DNA of 64,000 bases from NCBI GenBank assembly GCA_951394405.1, contig OX596344.1, positions 62,001-126,000 of the forward strand, read 5' to 3'. Below, piece by piece: positions 1 to 12,100 of this stretch. Source of the stretch: Coprinellus micaceus (lineage: Eukaryota > Basidiomycota > Agaricomycetes > Agaricales > Psathyrellaceae). A model generated the notes under the pieces. The model was given only the letters and a program-made list of their open reading frames with translations, ran no database searches and had not been told where the DNA came from. A program made the translations under genes and the position numbers. Positions within the stretch are counted from its first letter, which is position 1. Each line of letters begins with the position of its first letter.

Positions 1-1978
1 TGGTGATCCTCTAGAGATTAACGTAGGGGTTTTGTTCGGGCTGTTCGTGGTCGCTCTCTCTTTCATTTCTCTCTATGTGCACGATTAGAAGTCCATGATG
101 TCAGCCAACTCGTTAAACCGTCGATGAACGCTAAGCGCTAAAGATTCGAGCCATACATGATAATAAACAAAAAGTCGATATCATCCGTGGGCGATATACC
201 CACAGTGATATGCCAACACGTGCGCATATCGGAGCATCCGTGTGTATAGCCTTCCTCACCGCAGTTGCCGAACAGGACGTGGTACATCAGCAGCACCAAG
301 TGTGCAGCACAACCGGTACATCTGCAGGACCGGATATACAAGCAGACGCGCACCGGGATGTCAGCGAGAGTAGAGCAGATGACTCACCCTACCGCTCCAG
401 TCTCTAACTAACGCCTTCTCCTTTTCGATGTGTTACCTCCCCTGCCTCGAGTCTCGGCGAGCGCTAATATTGAGTTTCGCAACGTTCCCGAGTGTCACGT
501 CACGCGTGTCACGGCGTCACATCTGGTGTCGCGTGTTTCGCTCTCCTTCCCCGTCATCTCCCCTCGCTCGCTGCCAACATCCACCATCGCTATCAACAAC
601 CCTCCTCGTGGTCGCTGTCCGTCCTCTCCGTCCACGTCCGTCCTCGCTGCTGGGCCCCAACGGTCCAGCCTACCCTCCTTGCGCCCTGATCGACTCCATC
701 GTGGTGTGGGGTGGAGAAGGAGGACCTTACGAACGCGTCGATGAAGGGACGGCGGTGAGGCCAGCTTGCGTGTCTCTGCGCAGGACCTGAAGTCTGCTCG
801 TCGACCAGATTGTCCCCATTGCTCGCCTACCCTACCCACCACCCTCTTCACCACCCTCCTCACTGGCCTCCACGACCCCGCCTAGTTTGGTTCGCTTGTG
901 TTGGCTTCGACGGGGCATCAGGTTTCCCCCATGACCTCATGTACGCGATTCCTCGTCCCATGACTTGTGGACCCATGTCGTAATTTAGATGTTTCTCTAC
1001 GCCAATATACTGGATTTTCCTTACTGCGCTGCATGAATCATAGTGGCTCCGCTTTGCGTGCCAGTCCCCGACTCAATCCTGACGTCTTGGTCTCGTGAAC
1101 CATCGCCATAGGAGGTTCCGGAAGCTTGAGAAGATGTTGGGCTAGCAAGTATAGCGGACTCGCAGAAAGCGCTACGGGTACTTATCGTCGGACCCTATGG
1201 TGCGAATGCGATCCACCAGCAGACATTCTGGGTCTTCGAGTGAGAGGAGACGGGAAATTCCGGACGGTGTTCGGGACCTACTCGTAGCTGGTGAAGGGCG
1301 CTTATGGGTCTTGAGCTTGGAGCCTATCTTTCGAGGCGACGATATTTTGTAGTGGGTGGGATGCTCGGTGAACAAGTGCAGATATCTATTCCCGAATCGA
1401 AAACGGCCAGAGGTCGACGCCAAATTCTGCATTTGCTGAAGCCCTTATAATTATGTCGGTATGAGGCACCGAATTGATGGGCACCACCTCGATATACGCC
1501 TATCAGCCCAAAGAAGGGGGAAATCTACCGCTTTTTGGGCAGTCTGGCAATGGTAGAGGTGTCGCTGCGCGCGCAGGGTCATCATCCACGGCACACCCTT
1601 TCTCCTGTCACTTCACCCAGCACTGAACGACCTCCACCTCGACTGAACGCCTTCAGGTGGCAGTCTAGCCGCAACATCTTGAGTCTGACAGAAACCGCCT
1701 GTCCACGCCTGTCCATTGGGCCGAAAGTTACCTGGTATACAAAGGCTAGCGGGGATGTGAGTGGAGTCGAGGTGTCACGGTCCACGCCACAACGCCATAC
1801 GCGAAGCAGAAGTTTCAGTGCGATACTCGGGCCTGGGGTGGAATGATTGATCATAGCGTGGAATGGGAGATAGCTAGGCATGAGAGGATGACGGAATGTG
1901 AAGCCGGATCGCATCGGGGGATATTGAAGTCCATACATGTAGGAGATGAAATAGAGGGCTGCTAATGGGATAGACTGG
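1..1978. other. No recognisable gene
   Basis: Only short overlapping open frames on both strands. None has a recognisable motif or a convincing exon chain. The stretch at 540-870 is pyrimidine-rich on the plus strand. The left edge may hold the end of a gene lying outside the window. Confidence 0.5.
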
Positions 1979-2821
1979 TCAAAATTGCATGCTGAGGGCC
2001 TCTTCGACCAGCATCTCTTCTTGTTCGAGCATCAGGAGTTCAAGGCGGCCCTCGATGCTTTTACGCCGAGAGTCCAGTACACCGAGACGATCGCTGAGGG
2101 CGGAGGTTCTGGTGTTGAGGGAGAGCTTTCTTGAACCCGACGCGCATGCCAAAGCTTCCACAGCCTGCATCTGGGCGGACAATAACCTTTTCTTCTCCTC
2201 CAGGACATTGATGATATCCTTCATGAGCGCGTTGTGTGACTCGAGGATTCTCCTTCTGCCGCGCTGTACTTCGATAAATTTCTGGAGCTGCGTGATGGGC
2301 TTTGTCACCTGAAACCGATATGATATGTAGGAAAGGCAAGTACCTGTTCGAGCATTGGAATAGGTATGAGATTCGTGAGTTCCCTGAAACGCTGGATTTG
2401 GGCCGCATGAAGATCCAAGAGAGGTGTCCTCTTCGGGACGTTCTTTCTTGGGGAACACCTGCGGGTGGGTGGCCGCACTAGGGAGAGCTCGTTCCAGCTG
2501 AAATGGTGAGGTAAGAGTAAGGGCTATGGGGACAAAAACGGTTATAACTACAAGCGAGCACTCACAGCGGACGGCCCTCGTTGGTGATCAGCACAGGTTC
2601 AGCTTGCAGTTCGTGAGCGGTTCCATTGAAACGGACGCAGACAAGGTGGTTGATGTCCTGATAGCCGATTAGATGTATATAGGGCGGGAACAACTTGAAC
2701 CTATACGGCAACGTACCAGATGAGCGAGTCCTTGTTGGATTGCATCCGCACCGAGAGGAGGACAGCCGGTGACTTGAGCGACGCGTGCGGCTAGAATAGG
2801 TGTGAGATTTGCGAACGACAT
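1979..2821 (-). CDS. Coiled-coil protein, unrecognised family (4 exons)
   Basis: Exons on the minus strand are 2821-2717, 2657-2566, 2497-2344 and 2308-1979. All junctions are GT..AG and the frame is continuous, giving about 226 residues. The start is the ATG at 2821 (MSFANLTPILAARV); a further upstream exon cannot be excluded. The C-terminal 110 residues are highly charged and predicted helical, with heptad-like Leu/Ile/Met spacing (LQKFIEVQRGRRRIL, then VLEEKKRLLSAQMQAVEALA). That suggests a long coiled coil acting as an assembly or scaffold element. No enzymatic motif, signal peptide or membrane segment is visible. I do not recognise the family. A nuclear pore or kinetochore-type coiled-coil subunit is conceivable but nothing in the sequence proves it. 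The exon model is well supported; the function is unknown. Confidence 0.68.
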
Positions 2822-4233
2822 GAAGAACTTGGATTGAGCTTTCCTTCTTCTACGATGGAGTCCACGGTCATACAGACTCTCGGCCAAGACTGTGTCAAAG
2901 AAAGAACGGCGATAATAGCCCCTAACAATTATAATCCACGAGAAATAGACATCAATAATGGGGAGGTAATTGGCACAGAAGAGACTAGACCTCACAGTCC
3001 GTGTTACTCCAAGTCATCTTGGCTCGACGCTGAGGGGTGTGGATCGGGACGGCTTGTTGATGGTTGTGCGAACTGAGGAGCACTACAGGACATATATATA
3101 TACGTACCCGACGTACAGGCGAGCCACGCTTGTGCCAGTATATGCCACACCACAAAGACGGCCTTCTGAGCCTATAGCGACGCCATGGCAGGTCGACGGG
3201 AATCCCAAAAAGCTGGTCCTGCCTATTGCAAAGGTTGTTTGTTGCTTGTTGCCGTAGTATCGAGATAGCAGGGCCGTGTTATGCACGGCACAAAGGTAAG
3301 CAAGCGTTCGAAGCAGGTTGGAAATATACCAGCGGTGGCACGAAGGTCAACGAGAGAAGGGCGAGGAGGAGAAGCCCTGAGGTGGAAGATCTGATCAACG
3401 GTGAATCCCGGTTGACCGTTGGGTCACAATGGAATCACGTGGGCTCGGTAGCATCGACTGTTTGTTCGATTATGGTGTGGCACTTGTTTCGTTGTTTCCG
3501 GTATCTTCGTCACAGGCTTTGCGTTTTACCCAAACGACCCTCCCCAGATTCATGGAAACATCCACCCTCCCTCGGATCCACACGCCCTATGACGGTGACC
3601 AACGCCCTACCTGGCTTACTTGCTCCCAGACCTTTCGACTGGATTGTTCCCCTCACCGGAGCTCTAGATACTTAGACGTGCTCGTGCCACCGCAAATTAC
3701 TGGCGACGGATGGGCCTTCTCAGGGTCCAAACTAGACGCGACTTTCACCGTTATGCGATCCGATCTTGGGTTTCAACACCACTCTTCTGCGCTACGATAA
3801 TAAAGCAGCTTTGCTTTCGCCTTTCCCCCTCGTGGTCCACGACCCACGACCGCTCATTTACCGGCACTTCCGGGCCAAAGACCTTCGTCATCGAGACCTA
3901 TTGCGACCACGTTCGATCGCGGGTGCCAGAGCCGCCTAGGACTGGGAACCTCTAACAGCTTCCCTACCACTTTCAACTACCGTGTACAAACGACGGAACC
4001 GGCGAGTACGAATGGAGTCGTCGGACCAGGTGGTGGTGGTTGTGTTGTGGTGGGAGTCTGTGTGAACCTCAAGCTCCAACGTGTATCACTATCAACAACT
4101 TGGGCCCTTGGGCCCCCTTCCAGGCCGTCATCGCTTTACATTGCACCTGGTCATCGCTGGCGGCTCACCATGACCATCTCTCGGCCACACGCCTTGCAGG
4201 CCAATGAGAATAGACCGATCTCTCGGGTATTCG
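2822..4233. other. Intergenic, unassigned open frames
   Basis: Overlapping frames on the plus strand between 3226 and 3955 encode compositionally unremarkable peptides without motifs or a good splice chain. I see no supportable gene. The right end is the promoter of the RING-finger gene. Confidence 0.4.
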
Positions 4234-4240
4234 TATATAA
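4234..4240 (+). promoter_or_regulatory. TATA box of the RING-finger gene
   Basis: A TATATAA heptamer lies 91 bases upstream of the ATG at 4331. Transcription would start near 4260-4270. This argues against using the in-frame ATG at 4256 as the start codon. Confidence 0.5.
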
Positions 4241-4330
4241 GTCCGCCAGGTTGCGATGTGGAACTCCACCACCCCCACTTCTTCACGGCCACAACTATCG
4301 TATTATAGCCTTCCTGCGACCGACGTTCCA

Positions 4331-5268
4331 ATGAAGACATACGGCCGATGCAAAACCAAACGGGCGGCCACTGGGCGCCCTGGGTCCTCTTCTGGTAGCT
4401 CTAGCGCTGAGCTACAGTCTCCCGGGGTCCGTGAAGCCCCCTTCCTCCAACCCAATGCTCCTGGTAGCTCCACAACCGCCTCTCTTGCACATGAAGCCTG
4501 TGTGGACTCCGGAGACCTTCCTCCCAATACCGCCGCTGCAAGCTACCCTCTCAGGGGCTCTCCTGTTCGCCGCAGAAGTCACAGTATATCCTCGACTATA
4601 TCCAACGACAGCGTAGCACTCCCTACTGTACTTGAAATCATGCGGAGTGTCGACAGGGAAACGGAGCTCAGACGTCTTCGAACGTTATCTGGCAAGGTAA
4701 GCATTGTACGGGCTGGGCTGACGTGTAACTGACAATGATATGCCAGATGGCGACTACCTTCACCGACAACGCGCGATGCCCACTGTGCTGGACACTCATG
4801 ACGTCGCCATACACGTTCGTTTTCTCCTTCACGAGCCGACTCCAAGGGCTGACCGCCTATCGCTTCACCTTTAGACTTCAGTGTGGCCATACCGCATGTG
4901 GAGAATGTTTATACAAAATGTTCAGCGACCAGCTTACCGACAAGTTACGAGCGTTCGGCCCGTGTGAACCAGGACATTATCAGCGTGACTGTCAACGCAT
5001 CCCTTCCTCTAAGCTCGAACAAAAGCGACTTCAAAAGGGCGCAAGGGCCCATGGGACGGTGCTTAAACATCTTTTGAAATACACCTGCTTTTTCTGCAGG
5101 TCTCAGATTATCAAAATTCCGATTGCCAATCGCGCCCTGCAGAGCTTCATCCAGGAAATGGCCGATCACCTCCACCCTCATTTAAACGCAGATGACCAGA
5201 CGTTCGGCCTCTCCTTCCCTGACCCCGACGTTCTTTCCAAACAGTTCACCTGGCTCTTCTTACAGTAG
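4331..5268 (+). CDS. RING-finger (C3HC4-like) protein
   Basis: Two exons, 4331-4696 and 4747-5268, are joined by a 50-bp GT..AG intron in phase 0 and give 295 residues. The first about 120 residues are Ser/Pro-rich and probably disordered. Exon 2 carries a zinc-binding array: CPLC near residue 130, then CGHTACGEC, then CFFC, i.e. Cys-Cys-Cys-His-Cys-Cys-Cys-Cys spacing of a C3HC4 RING. The loops are unusually long: about 30 residues between the first and second elements, and about 60 before the last pair. RING domains of this type recruit E2 ubiquitin-conjugating enzymes, so an E3 ubiquitin ligase role is the family expectation. The substrate is unknown. The start at 4331 is preferred because of the TATA box at 4234. 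The long loops leave some chance that this is a diverged or non-ligase RING. Confidence 0.78.
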
Positions 5269-5739
5269 CGACTAGATGTGTTTTAATAACCCGCCCTTGT
5301 CTATGAGTTGTCGTCGACCATGAGAAGCAATGTAACCAAACGTCCCTTATCATGATGCCACGGCTCACAGGCGACATACGCCACTCGGCCCTCGCCCTTC
5401 TCTCCAAGCTAACCCCTGATCATAGTTGGCATGGATCCTCTCACCTCGCTAACTTTCTGTGAACACCGTGACATGTACCTTCTCTCCAGTCCATTATAGT
5501 AGCCTCCTAAACTGAGGAGTATTTCCTGCACCGAGCCATGAAGTCGCTTGGGATTATGGGTGCCATGGCCTCGAAGGAATGTGGTGGATTATAATTAACA
5601 GAGCAAGAGGACAGAGCAAGAGGAGCAGGGACGCGAAGTGAGGGAACAAGTATGCAAGGTATGCATGTCAACACAAAGGGCTTTTAATCATTCGAAAGGG
5701 AGTTCAGGAACACTACTACGGTGAAGTGGAGAGGCCGAA
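5269..5739. other. Convergent 3' flank, no gene
   Basis: This is the space between the 3' ends of the RING-finger gene (plus) and the F-box-like gene (minus). A short tandem repeat of a purine-rich unit (GACAGAGCAAGAG) lies near 5600-5628. Nothing else is evident. Confidence 0.5.
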
Positions 5740-6798
5740 CTAGTCATCGGAAAAGAGATAATAGTCCGTGCATCCCATACCAAATCCACACCCACCACTA
5801 TCCATGCCGCCGGGTGTGCCGGGGACAGGCAGCCATAAATGGGGTGGGGTGATGTTGGATACCATGGTATCGGCCTTTGGACAGCGTCTCCAGTGCGTGC
5901 GGCATATTTCAGCAGACTTGAGTGACGTCGGACTGCGGAGGGTCTCCTGAATTGACTCGAGGTTCCGGGACTATGGTGGCCAACAGATCCATCAGCTCCC
6001 ATCAGCGAACATAATACAGCGCCGACTCACCGTAGACGACATATCATGCCAGAAGTCGTAGGTGGTCCTGACTCTCATACGCTCCAGGGACGGCAGCTCG
6101 GAGCAAATACGTTGTAGGGCCGGAATGAAGGGGGAAGAAATTTCCGCGTCTAGGGTAGTCACTCCGGCGGTCCCAGAGGCTTCGCTAAAGTCGCGAACGT
6201 CCTCGGTGGTTAGATCGCACGCCGTGAGGAATATGGATGTTGCGTGAGGCCATCCAGAGGTGAGGAACCCCCTACAGCTCGGGAGCTGTGGCACCAAGTC
6301 TAGAAGAGCGAGGTTTCCTTCAACCTCTTGGGTCTGGTCAAGGTTGTATAGGTGGATCGTAACAAGCTGGGGCGCCGTGTGAAGGAAGCGAACCACATTG
6401 GAATCGATGGCTAACGTGGCTTTGAAGGACCGCATCCGCTGGAACTGCGAATTCTGGGGAAGTATCGCGCTTGCTTGGCATCCCGGAATCGAGACCGAAA
6501 GCGATACGAGATCAGCCATGTGTGAGATGGCCTTGGCCAGAATCTGATAAATCGACGGCGGATGGTCGGAGGAGGGGTTGATAGCGACTTTGAAAGTCTG
6601 AACGCTTTTGGTGAGATGGCGTTTCTCAGCAAAGTCTTGGGCAACACGGAGCGTCGGGCTGTGGACTGCGACGGCCTGGAAGAGAATGCGTTGTGCTTCC
6701 ACACAAAACTGAGAATGGGCGAGTGCCACAGCCTTGAGGTCGGTCGTCGATAAGTGGATGCACACTCCACTCAGCAGTGCTGGCTGAAGAAAGGCCAT
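5740..6798 (-). CDS. F-box-like / leucine-rich repeat type protein
   Basis: Exon 1 is 6798-6031 and exon 2 is 5970-5740, with a 60-bp phase-0 intron, giving 332 residues. I start at MAFLQPALLSGVC because the F-box-like helix begins there (HLSTTDLKAVALAHSQFCVEAQRILF). The longer upstream frame is compositionally unlike coding sequence. The rest resembles the ribonuclease-inhibitor-like repeats usual in mushroom F-box proteins (for example LVSLSVSIPG, LVTIHLYNLDQ, SLERMRVRTTY). Such proteins are expected to bind Skp1 through the F-box and to present substrates to an SCF ubiquitin ligase. The canonical LPxE start of the F-box is degenerate here. Exon 2 has a Gly/Pro-rich tail ending CTDYYLFSDD. 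The substrate is unknown. Confidence 0.72.
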
Positions 6799-9109
6799 GA
6801 GGTGCAAAATGAGGGGAAAGTAGAGGTGAAGGAAAGAATTCAGGGAAGAATCCGGAATAAAATCTGCGGAGTATGTATATGTGGCTTTTGTGCAGATGCA
6901 GGGTCTGACGAAGTTCGGGAAACGGTGGAACGGCACTTATTGCAGTTGGGAGGGGCAACTGAAGGGAGTAATATCGTGACATGGTGTCCGTCGGTCGCCG
7001 AGCCTGAGTCACACCCGCCACCAAGAGAGCGTACAGTGCATTTTTCTAGTACTACGGAAGGCTGATTCGCTGAGAGTCAACTATCGGGGATTGAACAGCG
7101 AGTGAGATGTGTTCAATGCACTGTAGGCAGGGAACAAGGCACCGAGCTCACTTTTGCACAACGAAACAGTGGGGGAAACAAACCTAAACAGCGCCCCTGC
7201 AGGACTCGGAGGCGTTTTGTCTTCACCTGTCACCTCCCAGAGCGGCATCAAATCCCCAACATGAAGACTGAGGGAACGAAACGTCGGGGTGGTTCGTGAT
7301 TTTAGCCGGTCAGGTGGCGTCTTGTCTTCACCTGTCACTTCCCGTCCTACCTACCTACCTTCCCAGAGCGGCATAAAATCCCCAAGGCTGAGGGAACGAA
7401 ACGTCGGGGTGGTTCGTGCTTTGAGCCGGTCAGGGCAACTCTGAGTGGTGTTTGCTCACATTTTGCTGCGCTCGATTGCTCACGCTCCCCTGTTTTGCGT
7501 TGTGAGGCGTCCCCTCATGTTTCCCAACGTGCGACGTGACCGTGACGATCTGCATCGCCATTCAATCCATGGACATATCCACGTTTTGGTTTCCTCGTGG
7601 AGGTGCACCAGATCAGTGCGCCACGCCACCCGTCCGAAGTTGGATCCTGACTTTGGAATCGTGGTGCAAGAAGGACGCCCTTGATCGTGAGCACGGCTTG
7701 GCATTTTAGGTTCGAATTCAGTCTTTTGGATTTGTCCGGAGGCTTCGTCGTGATCAATAAGCGGTGCAGGTCTTTTTCTTCCTCCCCGACAACTATTATA
7801 CTAGGATTAAACGACACACTTGAACTCGATCAGTATTCAACGTCAACGCTTAGCCGTTCTTAGCCGTCGGCTAAGTGTAGGCGCTGGAGGATGATCCGGA
7901 TCAGCATCAGGCGCTAAAGGCCGGCATGCAAACGTACCTTGTACATTTCCCTTCTGTGGTGGGCTGGGATCTCCGGATACTCGTAGACGGTAACTGTTAT
8001 CCGTTGAAAATCCAACCTTCGTCTTTCGCTGAAGGTGGTGAGCTCAGGGATATCTTCTCCTTGCAGGTACCATGTTTCCACCTTCGGGGTCCTATCACAT
8101 CAGCCAGGTGAGAGCCTGAGCTGGGGTATTGACGAATGCTCCTTACTGGGTTTCATCTGTGACTTTCAAGATACTGTGAGCCAAGTGAAACGACGAAACC
8201 AGAACAGCGCGCACAAGAGATCTGTGAATAAGATGCCGACGCGCATCAGAATATCAACAGGTAACATGGTTCGGCCCAACCCACCTCTCCCTGGATGAAT
8301 CTGTGATGTACGTTTAAACACGCCGTGCGAACGCAAGAAAGGTTCTTACCGCTTTATAGCCGTTAGGCGTTTCGACCCATCGATTACATGGCGCTTGCTA
8401 TCGTCCTCTGCGCCCTGCCGACCTGAATAAACCACGTCAATGGACCTTCACGGGAGAACGACGAATAGAGAGGGTACCAACAGAAGACAAAAACGCCACC
8501 AGGGAAGCCGCTGGCCAGACTTGCGATGTAGGCGCCCTCTTGTTCTCGAGTCCATGAGGCTGCTATACAAAGGTCGGTATGTTGATTCGGGCTGGATGGG
8601 AGCAGGGAACAACCTCGCTCATCCGTCCTTTGTACCCCCAGTTGGTCTGAATCTAATTGGGCTGTGGTCCTGTCTCAGCACCGGCCTGACGGGTGGGGAG
8701 GGTACCCACCGAGAAGGGAGAGCAGAGTAACGGCAGAAGACTCGTAGTCAGGTAAAGTATAAACCTGCGGTCGACGCAATTTGTTTCGCATGAGTGGGGG
8801 GTTGGCTGAGGTTGGGGGATACTCGAGGAATCACTCACCCACCTGAACGTCCTTATAGGCATGTCCTATTTGTCCCTCATCGGAACATCAAGATAAATAT
8901 CACTGTGTGAGTGCTAGATGTGGGTTCGCCACGAAAGCCAGCGACGGCATGTGTAGCGCGTGATTGGGCAGAGGTCAAAGGAAATAGCACTGTGGTTTGA
9001 ATAGCTCAGATAAACTCCCCAGAATCAGGGACGGAACCAGCGGCCAATACAAAATCAAGTGTCCAGAGAGCCCGCTCGGGCGACCATAAGTATTGGAAAC
9101 AATCGGTAA
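6799..9109. other. Non-coding flank of the transposase gene
   Basis: No convincing gene. It holds the promoter of the minus-strand F-box-like gene, a duplicated ~105-bp segment at 7211-7435 and about 1.6 kb of sequence with only short open frames. The 3' terminus of the Tnp2 transposon probably lies in 8.4-9.1 kb, but I could not find its terminal repeat. Confidence 0.4.
7211..7435 (+). repeat. Tandem duplication of a ~105-bp segment
   Basis: Copy 1 is 7211-7314 and copy 2 about 7316-7435. They share blocks such as GTCTTCACCTGTCAC, CCAGAGCGGCAT and GAGGGAACGAAACGTCGGGG in the same order. Copy 2 has an extra short CTAC run between the first two blocks, and copy 1 has a few extra bases before the third block. 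Confidence 0.85.
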
Positions 9110-12100
9110 TTAATCGAGGTACATTTCCTCATCGTGCATAGTCACTGTTTCAGCGGAGTTGCCTTCGTGACTGTGTGTATCGTTCGAAGATAGCCAACCA
9201 TAAGTTTTGAAGCGAGTTCGCATCTGTATAAATTGGTTATCAGATTCTCATACATCGAGATGAACTGAATGTACGAACCTTGTCAAGAGGTAGAACGTGC
9301 CAGAGCGAATCCTCCGAGATCGATGGCAAAGTGAGTTCTGTCCTGGCAAAGTGGCAGACAACCTGCGACGGGGAGATGAAGGAGAGTTTCTGGCCAATAC
9401 GCTTCGTCCACAAGGAACCAAAGTCGCGAAACCCACGGTAAGGATCCTTCGCTGCTTCCGAAGGTGCAAGAGGGTCGAGATATCTGACAACGACGAAAGT
9501 CTCTTCCTTGACTACGTCCCCATCATGCCGAGAATGGCGAAAGATCTGCTGAATTTGAGCAGGCTGTCGAATTTCCCTGCCACCCTGTGTGGAAATCCGC
9601 ACAACCGCATGGCTTGCACCGGTAGAAGACCCAACCGAGTGATACTGGACGCCGTTCACAGTGATCTTGCGCAAATTTCGCGCCTCTATATGTAAGTATT
9701 GGTGGCCTGGGAGCTCTTTTCCGAGATTCGACGAAGTGTATGGCATATACTGCCGACCCCCGCGGTCATTGAGATGCTTCCGAAGTTCGTCAAAAACGGC
9801 GGGATCTAGCTTGATCGTCTTTGGACGCTCGCCGGACTTGATTTCAAAGGGATCTGGACTCCAGTGTGCAGCGTCGTGGATGCGAGATCCACGTTGGTCG
9901 CTATTATTCATCCGAGCAAGTGATGCGTTCAGGTCACCCAAGAATGGTTGCACGTCGGGGTCTTCTATTAGTGCCACGAGGTTACCAGACCGGCAGATAG
10001 TCTTCGTCATGGTCATCTCTATCTCCCCTGTGAATAGGTAAAAAGGTCAGCGGAGCTATAGAGTAGCATGCTTGACGAACCAGAATGGCCATTGGTGTTG
10101 ACACGTTGCAAGTTGAGGTTGAATCGCTCGGTGCCGAAAGTCCTGTAGCCAGGAGTTGGGCCGAATCTCCTCATCATGTCTCCGTTGTGCAGAGCAATAT
10201 GGTGGTTGGGTGCGACAGGTGCGTCCGGATAGAGCTCTATCATGGTCGTCAGGTAGCCGTGCATCCTATCCTCATACTCCTGGATGTCCCGTTCCGATAC
10301 GGATAGGCTCGAACCTATCTCGACGGCAGTCACAAGGTCGAGGAAGTTGACCAGCATCTTATACCACCGTGAGCCAGTATCCTGCGTCCCCCACAACCGG
10401 ATCAGAGTGATGGGTAAATTGATGGTACAAAGTACCCGCCACTGATCTGCGCTCAACTTCCCATGTTCTGGATGTCCTGCTTTCGCGGGGGCTCTGCTGA
10501 CCCATGGTGGGAGTATCATGTTCTGGCGGTCAGACGCGTATTCGGCAAGCACTCTCGCACCCAGCACTGCAGTTTGGACCCGCTTGGGACCGGTGCTCTC
10601 CTGGAGATCACCGTTGACGGAGGGTGCGCCTCCGGCAAGGGTTGAAGCGATGGAGCTTGACCTTTGGTGGCCCTGCGGCTGACTACCCTGGCTAGTGTTG
10701 GTGTGCGAAGGCGTGGAAAGGGGATGTGAATTACCGGTCGTGGATTGGGACGGAGGATGGGTTACAGTTTCAGTGCGTGAAGGAGCCTGTTGTCCGAGGG
10801 GAGCGGACTCTCGCCTCGCCTGGTACCCATATGGCTGATCGACCGGCGTCTGCTGTTGCGGCGTCTGTGTGCCAAGGGACTGTCCTTGCCTTGGAGGGAA
10901 ATGAGAGTATTGCGGATCCGGTGGTAACGATGTGCTCTGCGATTGCGATAGGGAGATAGTGCCAGTGGAAGGCCCGGTAGGCCATTGGTTGCGAAGAGCT
11001 CCGCCAGGCTGCCCTCCGTTAGGAAGTTGGGCAAACGATAGATTCATTGCCGCCGTCCCACTGGCGTGCACACTGGAAGGGTGACTACGATCGCCGCAGG
11101 AACGGGGTTGAACAGCGGGCATGAACTGGCGATTGGCGGGGGGGGCAGGAGCTCCGTATATGGGGACGAGTTGCGTACTTGACCCACTAGGTCGATGAGC
11201 GGTGACACTAGGAGGTTGGGTGAAAGGGGCGGATTGTCGCAAGGTTGACGGAGGTTGGGGAGGGTGGGTAAAGGCAGGGGGAGCATGAGCGATGTGGGCA
11301 GGTTGTCGCGAGGTCGATGGAGTTGGAGGAAGGTGGGCAAACACAGGCGGGGCTTGATTGAAGGGGGCGGATTGTCGAGAGGTCGACGGAAGTTGGGAAA
11401 ACGCAGAGGGAACTTGAACGATGTGGGTAGGTTGCCGCGAGGTCGACGGAAGTGGAGGAGGGGCGAACCCAGAAGGTGCTTGAGCGATGGGCGTAGGCTG
11501 TCGAGAGCTTGATGGCGGTGGAAGGCGTGGTGTAGGCGCCCTAGAGCCGTAAATGGAAGCAGAATATGCTGGTGTGGAGCCGCGACTACTGAAAGCTATT
11601 AGTAAGTGAGGATCTGGAAGGACCGGTTGGCCAGCCAGACGAGTTTGCAAAGGGATCGTATCCATGGGGATTAGCAGAGAGCCCAAGCGTTGTCTTGTCG
11701 TTCGCTGTGTGGGTTTCAAGGTGAGATCTAGGTCCGAAGTACGTTTCGCAAATGACGACTAACCCATTCGTAGAGCTCCTCAATCATCACCGCTTTTGAG
11801 GGACTGGCGTAATAGAAAACGCAGCCACGGAGGAAGCACATGCACCGGAGAATGATAGTCTTCATGCTTTTGATAGACTGTCCTTTAGCGAACCTGACTT
11901 CCGCGAGCTGTACCAGTCCAATAACGTCCCCAGTCAAAGGAGGGAGCTCCAGTTCCCGAGGCTGTTCGTATCTCGTTGGCGCATTAAGATCAATATCGAA
12001 CTTGGGGAGCGCTTATTAGCATCCGCTGGATAGTAAACACGGGTCACTCACCTTAATGCATAGGGTCTTCAGCAAATCACCCTTCTTTCCAGCCCTTCGT

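Noticed and set aside
2061..2408. 115-codon frame overlapping the coiled-coil gene
   Set aside because: It reads across an intron in the wrong phase; the frame used in the model continues on both sides of three introns.
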